A stretch of DNA of 64,000 nt from assembly GCA_027919835.1 (NCBI GenBank), contig JANVFP010000044.1, forward strand, positions 62,001 through 126,000. The letters run 5' to 3'. The DNA comes from Lentinula raphanica. Taxonomy: Eukaryota; Basidiomycota; Agaricomycetes; Agaricales; Omphalotaceae. Each line of letters starts with the position of its first letter. The stretch's first letter is position 1. Position numbers and translations under genes: made by a program. Below are positions 10,503 to 22,759 of the stretch, piece by piece. The notes under the pieces were generated by a model. That model was not told where the DNA came from, ran no database searches, and was given only the letters and a program-made list of their open reading frames with translations.

Positions 10503-12013
10503 TCACCTTTAAACATCCAATGGCTTGCCCATTTTTTGTTTAAACATGTTTAAACAAGAGAATTTTTTAAACATAGGAAGTGTTTTTTGCTAACTGGCTC
10601 AGATTCATCTCCATGGAGGATGTTCTGTTTAAATGAAGGTGATTTAAACAAACCATATATTTAAACAACTGGTGTACTTAAACAAAATCTGTACTTACAT
10701 GAAAAGGACAATTAAACATAACATGATATGTTTAAACAAAATGTATTTAACTAAAGTGAGCACCAAAAAAACCACGATTCTAGCCCAGTTGATTCTCTTC
10801 ACCCCTTGAAGCTTGAAGTCCTGCATACTTGCGGTAGTGGCACTGTGGTGGCGTGACCCGATAGTTGGCCTAAATTGACGTTGTGATAACTCTGTAATAT
10901 TGCTTTGAGTGAAAAATTCAAACTTGAGGTCTTGAACAAATTCTCACCTTGACCCCTTGTACCATGGCCAACCAATAATCCTTTCTCATATCAGACCCTA
11001 TGCTTGTATGGAATGATGACAGAACAAATGAAATAAATGGACTACTTACTGCAGGCAGGGTGCAACGAGGAAGGAAGGAAGGAGGGAAGGATGAAAGAGC
11101 GAAAGGAAGAAAAATTACATTCCCACAGTCTCGGGCGCTGACATGTTTCCCACAGAAAACGTCATGTGGACTTCCATTTTCGGTCATTTTCGGTGGGAAC
11201 CTCAGCCTCAGGTTGAACGGAATTCGTGGGAAATTCTATCTTTCTTTCTTTCGCTCCTCCAACATTGCCGTCGTCGCCACTTTTGCTGCTGTACTGCTCA
11301 TCACCGGTCACTGCTCACCACTCCGGATTCAAGTAACCTGTTGTGCTGGTCACCCTGTTCAAGTTCTTCCACTTATCAGGTCTGGTATTGCTGCTCATAC
11401 ATGAGGTGAATGCCCGCAGTTTTGAATGATGTTTAGCAATGACTCACTCATTTCCAGCAGCCATGTTCTCTTGCTCCTAATACTCAAACAGATATTAGAC
11501 TCCTCCAGAATTTGGATAGGTTAGATGGTATGCTTGTAAGTTGTTCAAGAATGACATTTTTTTGGACTTCGGGCTCTGATGTTTAAACAGGCATGGATCA
11601 AATAAGGTGACCTTTGATTAAACAGAATCTGATGTTTAAACATCCCCAATGATTTTGATGTAAGTTGTTTAACTTGCTTTTGTTTAACTGACTTCTGGCA
11701 TTGTTTAAACAGAGTCTGATGTTTAAATATCCCCAATGATTCAGATGTAAGTTGTTTAATTTGATTCTGTTTAACTAATCTCTGACATTGTTTAAACAGC
11801 TCTTCAAACAGATTCCGATGTTTAAGCAATGTAAGTTGATTAAATAGACCATGTTTAAACAACTTCTGACATCATTTAAACAGCTCTGAGATCATGGAAA
11901 ACACCTAGGCGGTACTTGTAGGTAGTTGTTTAAACAGTAGTGTATGATGTGAAATGAGAATGTTTAAACATGTTTAAACAAAAAACGGGCAAGCCATGAG
12001 TTGTTTAAAGTGA
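10503..12013. mobile_element. Inverted-repeat element rich in GTTTAAAC motifs
   Basis: The left end (about 10503-10560) and right end (about 11955-12013) are inverted copies: both read TCAC-TTTAAACA, then a 'atggcttgccc' block, a T-run and a doubled GTTTAAACATGTTTAAACA. About 19 TTTAAAC/GTTTAAA motifs lie in the outer parts (10508-10745 and 11580-12013) and none in the middle. Terminal inverted repeats with crowded subterminal motifs are the usual layout of a DNA transposon, the motifs serving as transposase sites. No target duplication was found and no transposase is recognisable inside, so class and edges are uncertain. Confidence 0.6.
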
Positions 12014-12067
12014 ACTCGTCAGGCTACAGTCTCTATTTCATCTACCGCCTCGTTTCCATCCAATGAA

Positions 12068-12700
12068 GTGAAGAACGCCGCATCACCTTCCGACTTAGGC
12101 TCAGACGTATTAGAAACGATAAATTCAACCGACGCGGGCACTAGCATAGTTGATTACATTGGCTGTGGTACGCTGAAAATTCCACAAAGACAAAATCAAG
12201 AGGGCGCTCTGTATCCTAATCGACAAGCATTTGGATCTCAGCGTTCTCCCGAGACCCGAGGGTTGAAAGTGAGAATGAAGATGTGTGTGTGTGTGCTATG
12301 TGGCACGGATGCGCTCCGGGCCAGAACGTCGTTTCCTCCTGCGCCTTCTAGTATGGGCAGTCCAGGTTATTCCTATCCCAGATTTTCTGCTTTTAAAAGT
12401 TGGTTACAACTTGTAGGTTCACTCCCGGGCCATCTACACACGTTCAAGGCTGTAATCCTCCCATCCTATAGATCTAGAGCGTATAGAACCCCACTTTCAA
12501 CAATCATCTTGGGTAGCTCTATCCATCCTCAACTCGGGCCAGCAAGAATTTCAGCCCACGCACAAACGTCCGACCAAGCCCACTTCCCCGCGTATGCTCA
12601 TCCTCAACCATTCGTTCGTCGTGAACCTCTCGATTCTCACTCTCGGCGCTCCAGTAATCGGTTTGATTACAACGATGATGAGGTTCGAGACAGTCCCTGA
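12068..12700 (+). CDS. Unrecognised 210-codon open frame, doubtful
   Basis: The frame is open and has an ATG, but the protein is low in hydrophobic structure, rich in Ser/Pro/Arg, and matches no family I know. Another plus-strand frame at 12594-12740 reads a more protein-like hydrophobic stretch (LTLGAPVIGLITTMM) ending at a good 5' splice site, so the true gene here, if any, may use that frame. I regard this 210-codon frame as more likely spurious than real. Confidence 0.15.
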   Translation: MKNAASPSDLGSDVLETINSTDAGTSIVDYIGCGTLKIPQRQNQEGALYPNRQAFGSQRSPETRGLKVRMKMCVCVLCGTDALRARTSFPPAPSSMGSPGYSYPRFSAFKSWLQLVGSLPGHLHTFKAVILPSYRSRAYRTPLSTIILGSSIHPQLGPARISAHAQTSDQAHFPAYAHPQPFVRREPLDSHSRRSSNRFDYNDDEVRDSP

Positions 12701-12779
12701 AGGCTTGACAGCTGAGACGGAATACTACAACGTCGTGAAGGTACGACTTTGCGTTCTTCTTCTTCAACTTGGTCATTGA

Positions 12780-13450
12780 CCATGTCATCCTACTTCCCAG
12801 GGCTTTCCCTCTCTTCCCTCCTCTCGTGCGTCTTCAACCGACCGCGTCCCACTGTAAGCTGTTCTACTAGGCAGTCTCTTCGCATCCTGCGATCATGATT
12901 CTTCAGTTCCTAGACAATCAGGAGTTCCGGTTACAGACAGGCTCCACATGGTTCACATTCGATCTTCGCGATGGTCTATAGTTACCCCCGTTCCACTCCA
13001 GAGCGAACAAGGTTTCCTGACTCTCAACGTTTCCTCCAATGATCGAAGCCCAGCTTCCGGTGCTTTTGTCCTTCCACGTACTTGCTCATCGTTATGACGT
13101 ATTCATTATCGACCACTGTCAAGAATACTTTCGGTCAAGATGAACGGCTATCGAGAGCAAATTTCTACCAAGGAATGTAGCAGTGAAGGATCTAGGGTCT
13201 AGTACAAGACGCGGTAGGAGTCTCCGTAACCCCGTCATTTAGATGTCCCTCAGCAGCCCTCCGGATCGACATCAGCCAATTCGAAACACCATGATTCAAG
13301 TTTCTGTTTGTCATTGCGAGTCTGAGACGTTCGTATGAACTGTAGGACGATGTGTCACCGGGTGAGTCTGCGTATCTTAATCATCCCCTTTCTCATCCGA
13401 ATGTCCACTGATTCAGGCATCAGGCACCCCTTCCAGCGACTCACTCAGTG
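12780..13450. other. Region before the Rds1-like gene
   Basis: Plus-strand reading gives broken peptide stretches around 12950-13180 in two frames. They look like remains of a protein gene but cannot be joined or named. No element ends were seen. Confidence 0.25.
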
Positions 13451-13456
13451 GCTACC

Positions 13457-13463
13457 TATAAAA
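13457..13463 (+). promoter_or_regulatory. TATA box of the Rds1-like gene
   Basis: TATAAAA lies 58 nt upstream of the ATG at 13521, a usual place in basidiomycete promoters, and suggests a strongly or inducibly expressed gene. Confidence 0.5.
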
Positions 13464-13520
13464 CCCCTACCCCAAACTCGTTTTTCCAACCAGACCCCAG
13501 CTCAACCAATTCAAGCTACC

Positions 13521-14505
13521 ATGAAGACTTCCTCCTCCATCATCGTGTACGCTTCTTTGGTTGGCGCGGCCTTTGGGTTCGTCATCCCTCAAGCAAGAGA
13601 CTCTTCGTCGAACTCTACGACGTACAACGAGACTCAGATCCTCCAGCTCGCTCTGACGCTCGAGCATCTGGAGAGCGCTTTCTTCTCAGGCGCTTTGACT
13701 GCCTTCAACGATACTGACTTCACGGACGACGGCCTCCCCGTTTGGGCTAGAGGTCGTTTCTCGGAGATTGCTTCTCAGGAGCAGTCTCATGTTCAGCTTT
13801 TGACGAGCACCCTCGGAAGCAACGCTGTTCAGGCTTGCAATTACAGCTTGTACGTTTTATCTTACAATATTTTTCTCCGTTTCTAATTTGCCTGTCAGCC
13901 CTTACACCTCGCCTGCCTCGTTCGCCGCTCTTGCCCAAGTTCTTTCAGGCGTTGGTGTCTCAGCATACGCAGGCGGCGCTCAATACCTCACCACCAAGCA
14001 GTACATCACCAATGCCGCAGCCATTCTCTCCACGGAAGCTCGCCATGCCGCCTGGATCGCTGGACCCGTCAACAAGGGGAACCCATGGTCCGGCCCATAC
14101 GATACCCCTCTTACCGTTGGCTCGGCGTACAGCCTCGGTGCCCAGTTCATCACATCCTGCCCTTCGTCTAACCAGCTGTCGGTGAAAGCTTTCCCTTCAC
14201 TCACGCTTTCCAACACGACTTTGGGTCAGCCATCCTCTGTGACTGCCGGGAACAATGTTACCGTCGAAGGACAGTATGTCGCGTTCTTCAGTGGACTAAA
14301 CACGACCTTCGTTCAAGTTTCGAACGGCCAAGTTGTGATCCCCAGCGACAGCATGGGAACTTCTTACGCCGTCCTGACGAATTCGAATGGAACGGTCACC
14401 GACGATACGATCACTGCTGGTGTCGCTGTTCTTCAGTTCCCCTACGGCTCCGGAGGAGATTTGGAGACGAACGGAAGGATGGAAATGGCCGAAGCTATGA
14501 TGTAA
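13521..14505 (+). CDS. Secreted Rds1-like protein with ferritin-like domain
   Basis: Two exons, 13521-13849 and 13899-14505, joined by gtacgt/gtcag, give 311 residues. The first 19-20 residues form a signal peptide (MKTSSSIIVYASLVGAAFG). The region from about residue 40 to 180 has the ferritin-like helical pattern of the Rds1/Ferritin_2 family, with an early ALTLEHLESAFF helix, a later QEQSHVQLL helix, and TEARHAAWI; the E/H residues resemble those used for metal binding. Several N-x-S/T sites fit a secreted glycoprotein. Rds1 relatives are induced by starvation or stress; the biochemical role is unsettled. The ATG was chosen because it directly precedes the signal peptide and sits well from the TATA box. 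Confidence 0.85.
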
Positions 14506-14519
14506 ATCATACACGATCT

Positions 14520-15363
14520 GTTACGACTTTCTAATGCTAGATTTTTGAACGTTGTCCATTTTGCTTTTTTCACAATCTTTCTCGCACATTTTGACTTGTT
14601 GGACCAATTTATAGTGCAGATACGAAGATATGAACCATGTAAAGACTCCTACCTATGTATGCAATACAATCTAGTAAATCACCTTGCAATCTCGTACATC
14701 TACACTGAGTGTTTTCCTTCTTGCGCGCGATAAATATCGCCAATGAGCTCTGGTGTTAACTCGTCGTAAACGATTTGTCAGTGCGTAGATCGATTCGTCG
14801 TCTCATTCGTTTCGTCCAATACATTACACTGCAATAATAGTTAACTAGACACCTTAACACGATTTTTCTTGCTGAAATCGTACTCACTGAGACTCTCTGA
14901 GTATTGAGTCCGTCGTTTAAAATGTTCAACGTTGTTCATGGATGCAGGAAGAGAGACAGAGAGACATGGCATGTACACACAGACACAGAGAGAGAGAGAG
15001 AGACGGTTGTGAGAAAAATTTACGAAATTGCCAGTTCGAATTGGAAGAGGGCGCCTCTTGCTTCGACCTTCGACGCGTTCTACATACTTACAACCAGTTT
15101 TTTTGCATCTTGGGACTGCCAGAATCCACAGATTGGCAAACTAACTCCGGCTCGGCTCACAACAAACATGAGGAAGTATTTGCTGGCATAGCTCTCAACC
15201 AGGTTACTGCTCGCCTGGTTATATTTGTAACAAGTACATACAAGTACAGATCTCCAATTCAACGTCGACTGGTCCCGGTCAGGCCTCAGGCTCCCGCCAA
15301 GCACACTTTGAATCCGTTCGATACCAGTCTCTAGTCTCAACTCCTTCAGTGTCGCTTGGTCGA
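14520..15363. other. Intergenic with a repeat shared with 17990-18140
   Basis: The block 14934-15120 ('gttcatggatgcagg', 'gacggttg', 'gcgcctctt', 'tacaaccag') matches 17990-18140 in direct orientation. A short GA-rich run lies at 14985-15002. Nothing coding is supported here. Confidence 0.4.
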
Positions 15364-17608
15364 TCAGTGCTCAGGTATGAACGTGACGCAATCAGGCTGT
15401 TGAATTTTGTCGAATTCCATAGCATGTTCAGAGTGGATATGCATTCCATTTGCATTGTTGGCATGCTCACTCATGTCAGACAATGCTCGTGAGTGCGGGC
15501 TGAGGACATTCTTCGTGTTTCCGTTTGCGTTCATCATTGGATTTCGAGGTAAACTTGGTCTGGCCCTGTTTTCTGAATCCTCTCTCGCTAACAACGCATG
15601 CACCGGTGCATTGGATGTGTTTACTGCATCCATGTTAGAAGGAGCATCCTTCCCCTCCTCTGCCAGCTCAATGAGATCTTCGATATCCATGCGGCATGGA
15701 ACTGGTGCAGATCTGCTCATCATGAATGCATCAAGTTCATCTTTGAATGCTTTTTTGAATCCTTCGTTTGAAGAAGCATCAACCAGTCCCTTCCACACCA
15801 ATGATGGTACCTCTACTCTGTGCCAAGAATCAGGCTTGGACTTGTAGTTGTTTATTAACCAGGACAGGCCTTTGGAAGGTTTAGGGATTATAGAAGCATT
15901 GCCAGATGCTATGGGTTTCATGGGGACATCTGAAGCGCAAAAGGCCAGAGCCAATTCAATGTCCCAAGAGCTGGGCTCAAAGAAGGACAAGCGACCTAGA
16001 GATCTCTTCTTGAATCGGTCAAGCTCTTCAGACCCTGCAAAATGGATCATGGAGCGAAATAGTCTCTCCAATTTTGACTGATCTGGATCTAGTAAAGAGG
16101 CCTCGCTGGCATACTTGACAAGCATTGTGTAATCCTCAAAACCATATAAGACCTGCAATGCCTCAGGACTGGATAACTTTTTTGACATCCGAGCAGTAAA
16201 TGATCCTAGACTATGAAGCAGGATCTCCTTTGCAGAAACGTTGGACGAACATTCTCCAAGCCACCAGAGTGCTTTGAGGATCAGATCTTCGCAGTATTCA
16301 ACATCACAAGCTGCCCGACGCTCAACATCTTTGAGTGCTTTGAGTTGAAAGTGGCCGGTATAGCTACTACTAGTAGGCAGCTGTTGGTGGTACCTATCCC
16401 ATTGCAACCGGAGCCTCTGATAAGCCACACAGGGTAGCTGAGAGATGTAGTAGAGTACATCAGAGAAGGTCGTCCTGTAGGGGCACTGCACAATATAGAG
16501 AGGAAGGACACTGGCAGCTAGGTAGAGCACTAGGATAATGGCAGTGATTACACCAGTGACATATGCAGTTGGTGTGTTCAAGGGGACAAGGAAGACGACA
16601 AGACCGACGAGGAAAAGCATAAGTGACAGGTGCAGTAGTACCGGAAGGATGCCAATGATTGCTTGAACTTTCCATACTTTGAGTCCATCGAACCGGAACT
16701 GGCGGATGAAAGCGCGTTCACGAGGTGTCCCTGTGATGATAGTCATGTATTGACGAAGCCATTGTTTGGCTAGCACGGCAAACAATGCAACAGATAATGC
16801 GATAGTGAGGCTTGTGAACCATAATCCATTCACCCAAACATCTCCCAATGCAGGGGAAAAAGATGTGTTGGTGGTAGGTATCTGTGAGATAGTAGAAACG
16901 TTCCCGCTGGCACGAAGAATAGCAGAAATCTCTCCAAGATAAGATGCGGAGAGTGATGCGTCGTCTACTGACAGCGCTTGGGAGGTTTGTACAACAAAAG
17001 TTGTGAGAACGGCTGAAAAGAGACCGGCCTAATTCCATCGGATGAGTGTGAGGGCAATCCTTAAGCAATGATTGATAGACATACAAAGACCAAGAGAATA
17101 TCCAGGCTATCACCCAGCTCACCAATCATATCATTGTCGAACGCTGTCGCCTCATCATTATACACCCACCATACCCGTGCGTCTGCGACGTGCTCGCGGT
17201 ACCGTTCATCTTCTGGATACTTCAAACGATAATCGTAGTTTGCTGTTAGATTCAGCACGTATTTCAGCACTGATGATTGACATACATTATCAAAGTCTCA
17301 CCTGCTACTGGATTTGTACGTTGAGCAGTCTCTTTTTTCAAGCCGAAGCGCTTTGAGGGTATTTCCAGAATAGACTGATTGACACTATCAAAAAGATCTT
17401 CCTCTGCTGCTGTTTCGTCTCGCATTTCTTGCTCTCCATCCTCGCCAGGTAACCTATCACGACGATCATTCTTAGGCATCTTGATTTTCGGTTGTTTCCT
17501 TTGGCACTCGCGCAAACTATCACGCATATCGCGCATGAGTTCAAGCATTTCATCCAGTGGGCCCTTCGGAATTCCAGTGTCGCTTTCAAGAAAAGTTCCG
17601 GAAGGCAT
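15364..17608 (-). CDS. DUF6535 membrane protein, copy 1
   Basis: Exons 17608-17302, 17242-17085 and 17028-15364 join in phase to 709 residues. Exon 2 carries the family block YDYRLKYPEDERY...WWVYNDEA. Exon 3 opens with a hydrophobic helix (AGLFSAVLTTF), then VWVNGLWFTSLTIALSVALFAVLAKQWL and two more strongly hydrophobic segments, about four membrane helices in residues 150-310. After the conserved CPYRTTFSD motif comes a long cytosolic-type tail. The N-terminal 100 residues are charged and end KRFGLKKE. DUF6535 is a large Agaricomycete family with no known activity. Exon 2 is 158 nt in all four copies, with identical phases. It is in a tail-to-tail neighbourhood with the Rds1-like gene. Confidence 0.85.
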
Positions 17609-17619
17609 GGTTGCTTGAA

Positions 17620-18690
17620 GGAAAGAGCGGGAATTGGGAACGCGAAGAACTCAGAGTCACTGCCGCTCAGATCCAGAGTCAGCAATGCTCGGCACAGGGT
17701 AGAAAAGGGTAGAAAAGGGTAGATTTTTATCTACGCTGTGAGACAGCACGTTTCAAGACCCATTGAGAACTCACTAGCCTGGTAGTAAGGAACCCAGGGA
17801 ACCCCCATGCTCAGGATTTTCAAAGTCCGATTCTAGAATCGATGAGGCTGAGATATATGGACGGGGTAACGGATTCTCGAAAGACGGGAGACACCAGGGG
17901 TACAGTCACTCGAACATGACCTGAGATCTGGGAATTTAGTTCATAAAGGCACGACCTTGTGAAAAAGACTCTGGCAAGTTGCTGGCAAGTGTTCATGGAT
18001 GCAGGAATAATTAGAAAGAGTGACGGTTGCGAGAACAGGTTGTGAGAAAAAGTTATGTAATCGCCGTCCGAATTGGGAGAGCCCGGCGCCTCTTTCTTCG
18101 ACGCCTTCTACTGTTCTACAACCACTTTCTCGTGTCCTGGAACCCGAGCAACTATCGACAACAGCAAAGATTTTGCTCTGCATGGCGCCATTTCAGACTC
18201 ACTATTTCTAGGCTGTCATGCTATTTCACGCTACTACATCCCCCAAAACGATTGAACCACGATTGCAAGCTATATCGGAACAGATGCAAGAGTAATCTGA
18301 AGAGCAGGCAACATTCCTAGCCACCTATTTCTCAAACATCAAACTTCGACGCGTTCTAACTGGCCCTGTCAACTGACGCATAGCATTCCTGGAGCGAGTC
18401 TGAGAGAGGACGTGGATCTGGAGTAACTTCGAGCTCCTTCGACGCCGTTCCTGCATCCTGCGACTCATTCCACAAAGAAGCAGGAGCCCAGAACACTGTA
18501 TTGTGAATACCCTTGCTCTGCCCAGCGTGTTGTCGAAATCACATCCGCAGGGATGACTGTAACTCAGCGCTACAACTTCCAGTCATTCTCGTGCACTTGC
18601 ATTCGACGGTGAGTATCTGTTCTTCTCTATTCAGGGTGGACCGCTGCTGATATAATTCTACGCAAGGTATCAGCGTGATAAATTCGAGAG
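17620..18690. other. Intergenic with repeat block 17990-18140
   Basis: Contains the second copy of the 14934-15120 block and a doubled 'gggtagaaaa' at 17698-17720. The similarity to the region around the first Rds1-like gene suggests that a larger segment was duplicated and then scrambled. No gene is supported. Confidence 0.35.
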
Positions 18691-19034
18691 CCAGGAGCCA
18701 CAGAAATTCATCGTCAGCCAAGTCGGAGCACAGAACCTAGGGTCTTTGCTTTTTTGGAGTCTGAAACGTTTGTCCAAGGCATACTCTGGTCAAATAACAA
18801 AGCACCAGGTGAAGGTGAGTTGGCGTATCCTGGTCATTTATCTCCTCTTCCAACCAGCGATTAATTCGGTATATACCTTCCAGCGAACTCAACTCTCCTA
18901 TCAACGCCTATACCTCAACGTATCTCCGACCGAACCAGGTCGAATTCACTATTGTGATGATTACCCTTCCATCATCGCATATGATTCTTTGAATGGTGTA
19001 TCTCGAGAACTCGTGGAATTGCTCGACGTATCAT

Positions 19035-19870
19035 GACACGCAGATCATCACTTTTGCTTTGACGCTCTAGCACCTTGACGATGCTTTCCTTCTGGTGCCT
19101 TGCCTGCCTTCGACGCCACCAATCATACGAACGACGGACAATGGCCTCTCTGTATGGGCTAGAGGTTGTTTCGCGGATGTTGCTTCTCACGTATAGACTT
19201 GTAGCACGGCTCTTGATAACGACTCTGACGACGGGAACAATACTGATCAGGCCTGCAACTACAGTTCGTAAGTGTCGCGTTTGCACGCATGTTGGACATA
19301 TGCTAACCTCGTTGATAAATAGCCCTTGCACATTACCTGCTTTGTTCGCTGCTCTTGCACGCAAGACTTAGCATACACCACCGAGGCCTACCTGACCGGT
19401 CGCCGCTAATACCACCACGGCAGTTCGCCATGCTTTCTTGGTGTACTGGGATCCGGACGCCAACCGCTCCGGTAGCACATGGTCTACAGCATACAATAAT
19501 TCTCTTATTTTCGGTTCAACATACAGCCTTACTGCCGCTCAAGTCCATTGCCTCCTACTTATTCTTTGTCCAACCCGCAGTCGTCGATGCAAGTTTTTAA
19601 CCTTTCCAGCATGACCTTGGGGCAGCCAGTGAACCCCGGGGACAATGTTGCTGTCGAAGGGTAGTATGTTGCCTATCCAACTGGACTCAAGACGACGTTC
19701 GCGAAGGCTTCAAGTGGCCAAGTTATTACTCCTAGCATCTCTTCTGCTGTCTTGACTAATGCAAATGTAACCGCGACTGATGAAACGATTGATGCTGGTG
19801 TCGCGGTCCTCGAATTCCCATATGGTTCTGAAGGTGCATTTGAGACGAAAAATGGATAGAGATGGGAGAA
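19035..19870 (+). pseudogene. Decayed copy of the Rds1-like gene
   Basis: The DNA aligns along most of the length of the gene at 13.5 kb: the 'tttgctttgacgctctagcacctt' area matches ALTLEHL, 'gcctgcaactacagttc' followed by gtaagt matches the ACNYS exon end and intron, and the tail 'gtcctcgaattcccatatgg' matches VLQFPYG. The matching frame has several stops (for example TAG in place of the leucine-glutamate step, and TAG after GVEG near 19660) and length changes. Even the intron position is kept, so this is a DNA-level duplicate, not a retrocopy. Weaker similarity upstream (18740-18870) suggests part of the promoter region came along. Confidence 0.8.
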
Positions 19871-19874
19871 GCAA

Positions 19875-20366
19875 TTATGTGGTTCAACTCAAAGATGAAT
19901 TGTACGATATTTGTGCTCCCATTGCAATTGATGATTTTTTGCCATTCCACGATCTATCCAGGATAGTCAAGCATGAAAGCTAACCACTATAATGAACCGC
20001 AGTTTGGTAGCCTTTCCGTTTTCCGCCACCATCCTCACTCTTGAGTCAGAGTCTTGCTGCTACACTTCTCCCTGGGGCTACAGAGAAACACGTTTCATAC
20101 ATCCCCGTTCTCATCCTCGCGCGATCACTACTTCAACGACGGACCATTCGTGACTTCAAACCTCTATTCTGTCTTTTTGATTCTGCAGCGACGCGAATAT
20201 TGGAATCCGAAGACATTTCACTCAGTATCATTGCTTTATCATTCTCTAATGTTCATTCTGATGGTGGCATCGACGGTGTACGTGTGTATGGGTTGATTAG
20301 GTGGCTGGTTTTCCTATTTCTTGTCATCCATGATACCTTCATAATAGATGTTACCCTATTCGATGA
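19875..20366. other. Short intergenic spacer before DUF6535 copy 2
   Basis: The plus-strand open frame at 20041-20451 shows no recognisable protein and runs antisense into the DUF6535 gene. I see no feature here that I can support. Confidence 0.3.
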
Positions 20367-22751
20367 TCAACATGCATGCTCACGGACGAGGCCACTGGGC
20401 AATCCCTTGGTGTTCCTATCCAGTTCCACAGTCACTGTTATTTGGACCTGAGAATCCTCAGTATCTGTGGGTTGGTCCGGGTTCTGCTGTAGGGGTTCGT
20501 CGGCCTCCGCAGTACCGCGAACAGGTTGGATATCTATACCCAGGTCGTCAACGTGCTCGTTCATGGACGCAAGTGCCAGTAAGTCCTCATTGACCAAATC
20601 CTCGTCCGAATTGAACATGGGTCCTGAAGGTGAGCTTGTTCTAACCCGGTCATCTGCCACCGTTTCTGGTCCTGAATTATCCCTCAATGATCTTTCATCG
20701 TCGATAGGTTCATCCATGCCATGGACTTCATCCACACTAGCGCCCTTCCCCTCCTTTGCCAGTTCAGTGAGAATCGAAATAGGTACAGGGCATTCAATTG
20801 GAACATGCCCTTCCGTGATCCATGAGTTCATGTCGATCTCGTCTTGATATGCCTCTTTGAACTTTGTGTTCGAAGATGCCTTGAACAATCCGGCCCATAC
20901 CAACGATGGTACCTTTATATCGTACCAGGAGGAGGTATCCTTGAAATAGTGGTCCACTAGCCAGGATAGGGCTTCAGAAGGCTCGACGGGGAATTGAGAA
21001 GCATTGAGGGTTGCACTGTGCTCCTTGAAGGGAATATCTAAAGCGCAAAATGCTAGAACAAATTTGATGTCCCAATCACTGGAGCAGAACCTTATAATGG
21101 CTAATATTGGCAGTAGGCTCTTTACTCGATTGAACTCCTTCGAGCTAGATAAATGAAGCATGGAGCGAAGGAGCCTTTCCAATTTCGAATGAGAATCTAA
21201 ACAGGCCATCGCATGTGAAACAAGTTGTTGGTAGTGCATACATCCATACAAAACCCGCAATCCTGCCTGCGTGCATAGTCTGTTTGACATCTTGGGAGTG
21301 AATGCTCCTAAGCTATGTCGTAGAATTTCCTTGGCAGAAATATTAGAAGTATATTCTCCAAGCCACCAGAGTGCTCTGAATATCATATCCTGATACACAG
21401 GGTCTCTGGCGTGACAAGCTGCATGACGCTCGACATTTTTGAGTGCAGTAAAGTCTCTGATAGTGCTAGGTCCTTCCCAGTACTCCTCCTTGTACCAGAG
21501 GCTCCAAAATGCACTGCAAAAGTAGGACCATAGTTTTTGATATCCCAGGCGAAGGGGCCGCGAGATGTAGTAGAGTAGGTCGGAGAAGGTTGTTCTGTAA
21601 GGACACTGAACGTTATATATAGGAAGAATGCTGGCAGACAGGTAGAGAACACTGATAGCAGCTGTGATTATACCGGTCACATATGCAATGGAAGTGTTCA
21701 AGGGGATGAGAAAGACAACAAGGCCTATGAGGAAAAGCCCAAGCGAAAGATGTAATAACACCGGGAGAACACCGATAATGGCTTGAACTTTCCATGCTTT
21801 CAGGCCATCGAACCGAAACTGACGGATGAAAGCACGTTCTCGAGGTGTGCCCGTGACGATGGACATGTATTGACGCAGCCATTGTTTGGCTAGGACAGCA
21901 AACAGAGCAACGGATAATGCAGTAGTAAGACTTGTGAACCATAATCCGTTCACCCAAATATCTCCGGTGGCAGGCGAGAAAGCTGTATCGACCGTAGGAA
22001 TTTGTGAGATGGCAGAAACATTCCCACTTGCATGAAGGATAGCAGCAATCTCTCCAAGGTAAGACATAGATAGCATTTCATCATCTACCGAGAGTGCTTG
22101 GAAAGTCTGTGCCACAAAGGTTGTGATGACAGCTGAGAAGAGACCAGCCTAATTCGAATTCAAAACAGAGATGAGTTCAACCATTGAGCGCGCAAACTAA
22201 CCCTGGACATACAAAGATCAGGAGAACATCAAGACTATCCCCCAATTCCTCAATCATATCCTTATCAAACGCTGCTGCCTCGTCGTTATAAACCCACCAT
22301 ACCCGTGCTTCTTCATCGTGCTCTTTATATCGTTCGTCCTCTGGGTACTTCAAACGATAATCATAATTCGCTGTCAAGACCAAGCACGAATTTGAGTCCT
22401 GATATTCCGCGCAATCGAATGATACAGGATCTTACCTGCTATAGGATTCGTTTGAACCTGCTGCTTCTTCATCCCAAAACGCTTAGAGGGTATACGAAAA
22501 GGCTGATTGAAGCTCCCAGAAATATCTTTTCCTGCTGTCAGGATGTCTTGCTCTTGTTTTCGTTGGTCTCGCTCCTGGCTGACAGGCGATCTAGTCGAAT
22601 GCGAATTTTGGGGTATCTGGGTTTCTTCGCGTTTTGCCATGCTACACTCATGCAAGATATCATGCATCTTCCGCATGAGTTCAAGCATCTCGTTCAATGG
22701 TAACTTGGCACCCATAGTGTTGTCCCCAGGACGAGCTGGATCGGAGGACAT
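20367..22751 (-). CDS. DUF6535 membrane protein, copy 2
   Basis: Exons 22751-22436, 22370-22213 and 22148-20367 give 751 residues. The layout is the same as copy 1: charged N-terminus with LNEMLELMRKMHDIL, the exon-2 block NYDYRLKYPEDERYKEH, four hydrophobic segments starting GLFSAV in exon 3, CPYRTTFSDLLYYISRPLR, and a long tail ending in an acidic Ser/Asp-rich stretch. The tail after residue 330 is much more diverged than the membrane part, as expected if the tail varies in binding target. Intron borders: gtaaga/gacag and gtatgt/attag. It lies just downstream of the Rds1 pseudogene, repeating the Rds1-then-DUF6535 order seen at 13.5-17.6 kb. Confidence 0.85.
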
Positions 22752-22759
22752 GGCTGTTC

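Noticed and set aside
10503..12013. CRISPR-like array because of the repeated GTTTAAAC
   Set aside because: The motif is a short palindrome with irregular spacing, clustered at both ends of an inverted-repeat element in a fungal genome.
13335..13520. Earlier in-frame start for the Rds1-like gene at 13335
   Set aside because: It would place the signal peptide 62 residues inside the protein and read through the TATA box; the ATG at 13521 fits a secreted protein.
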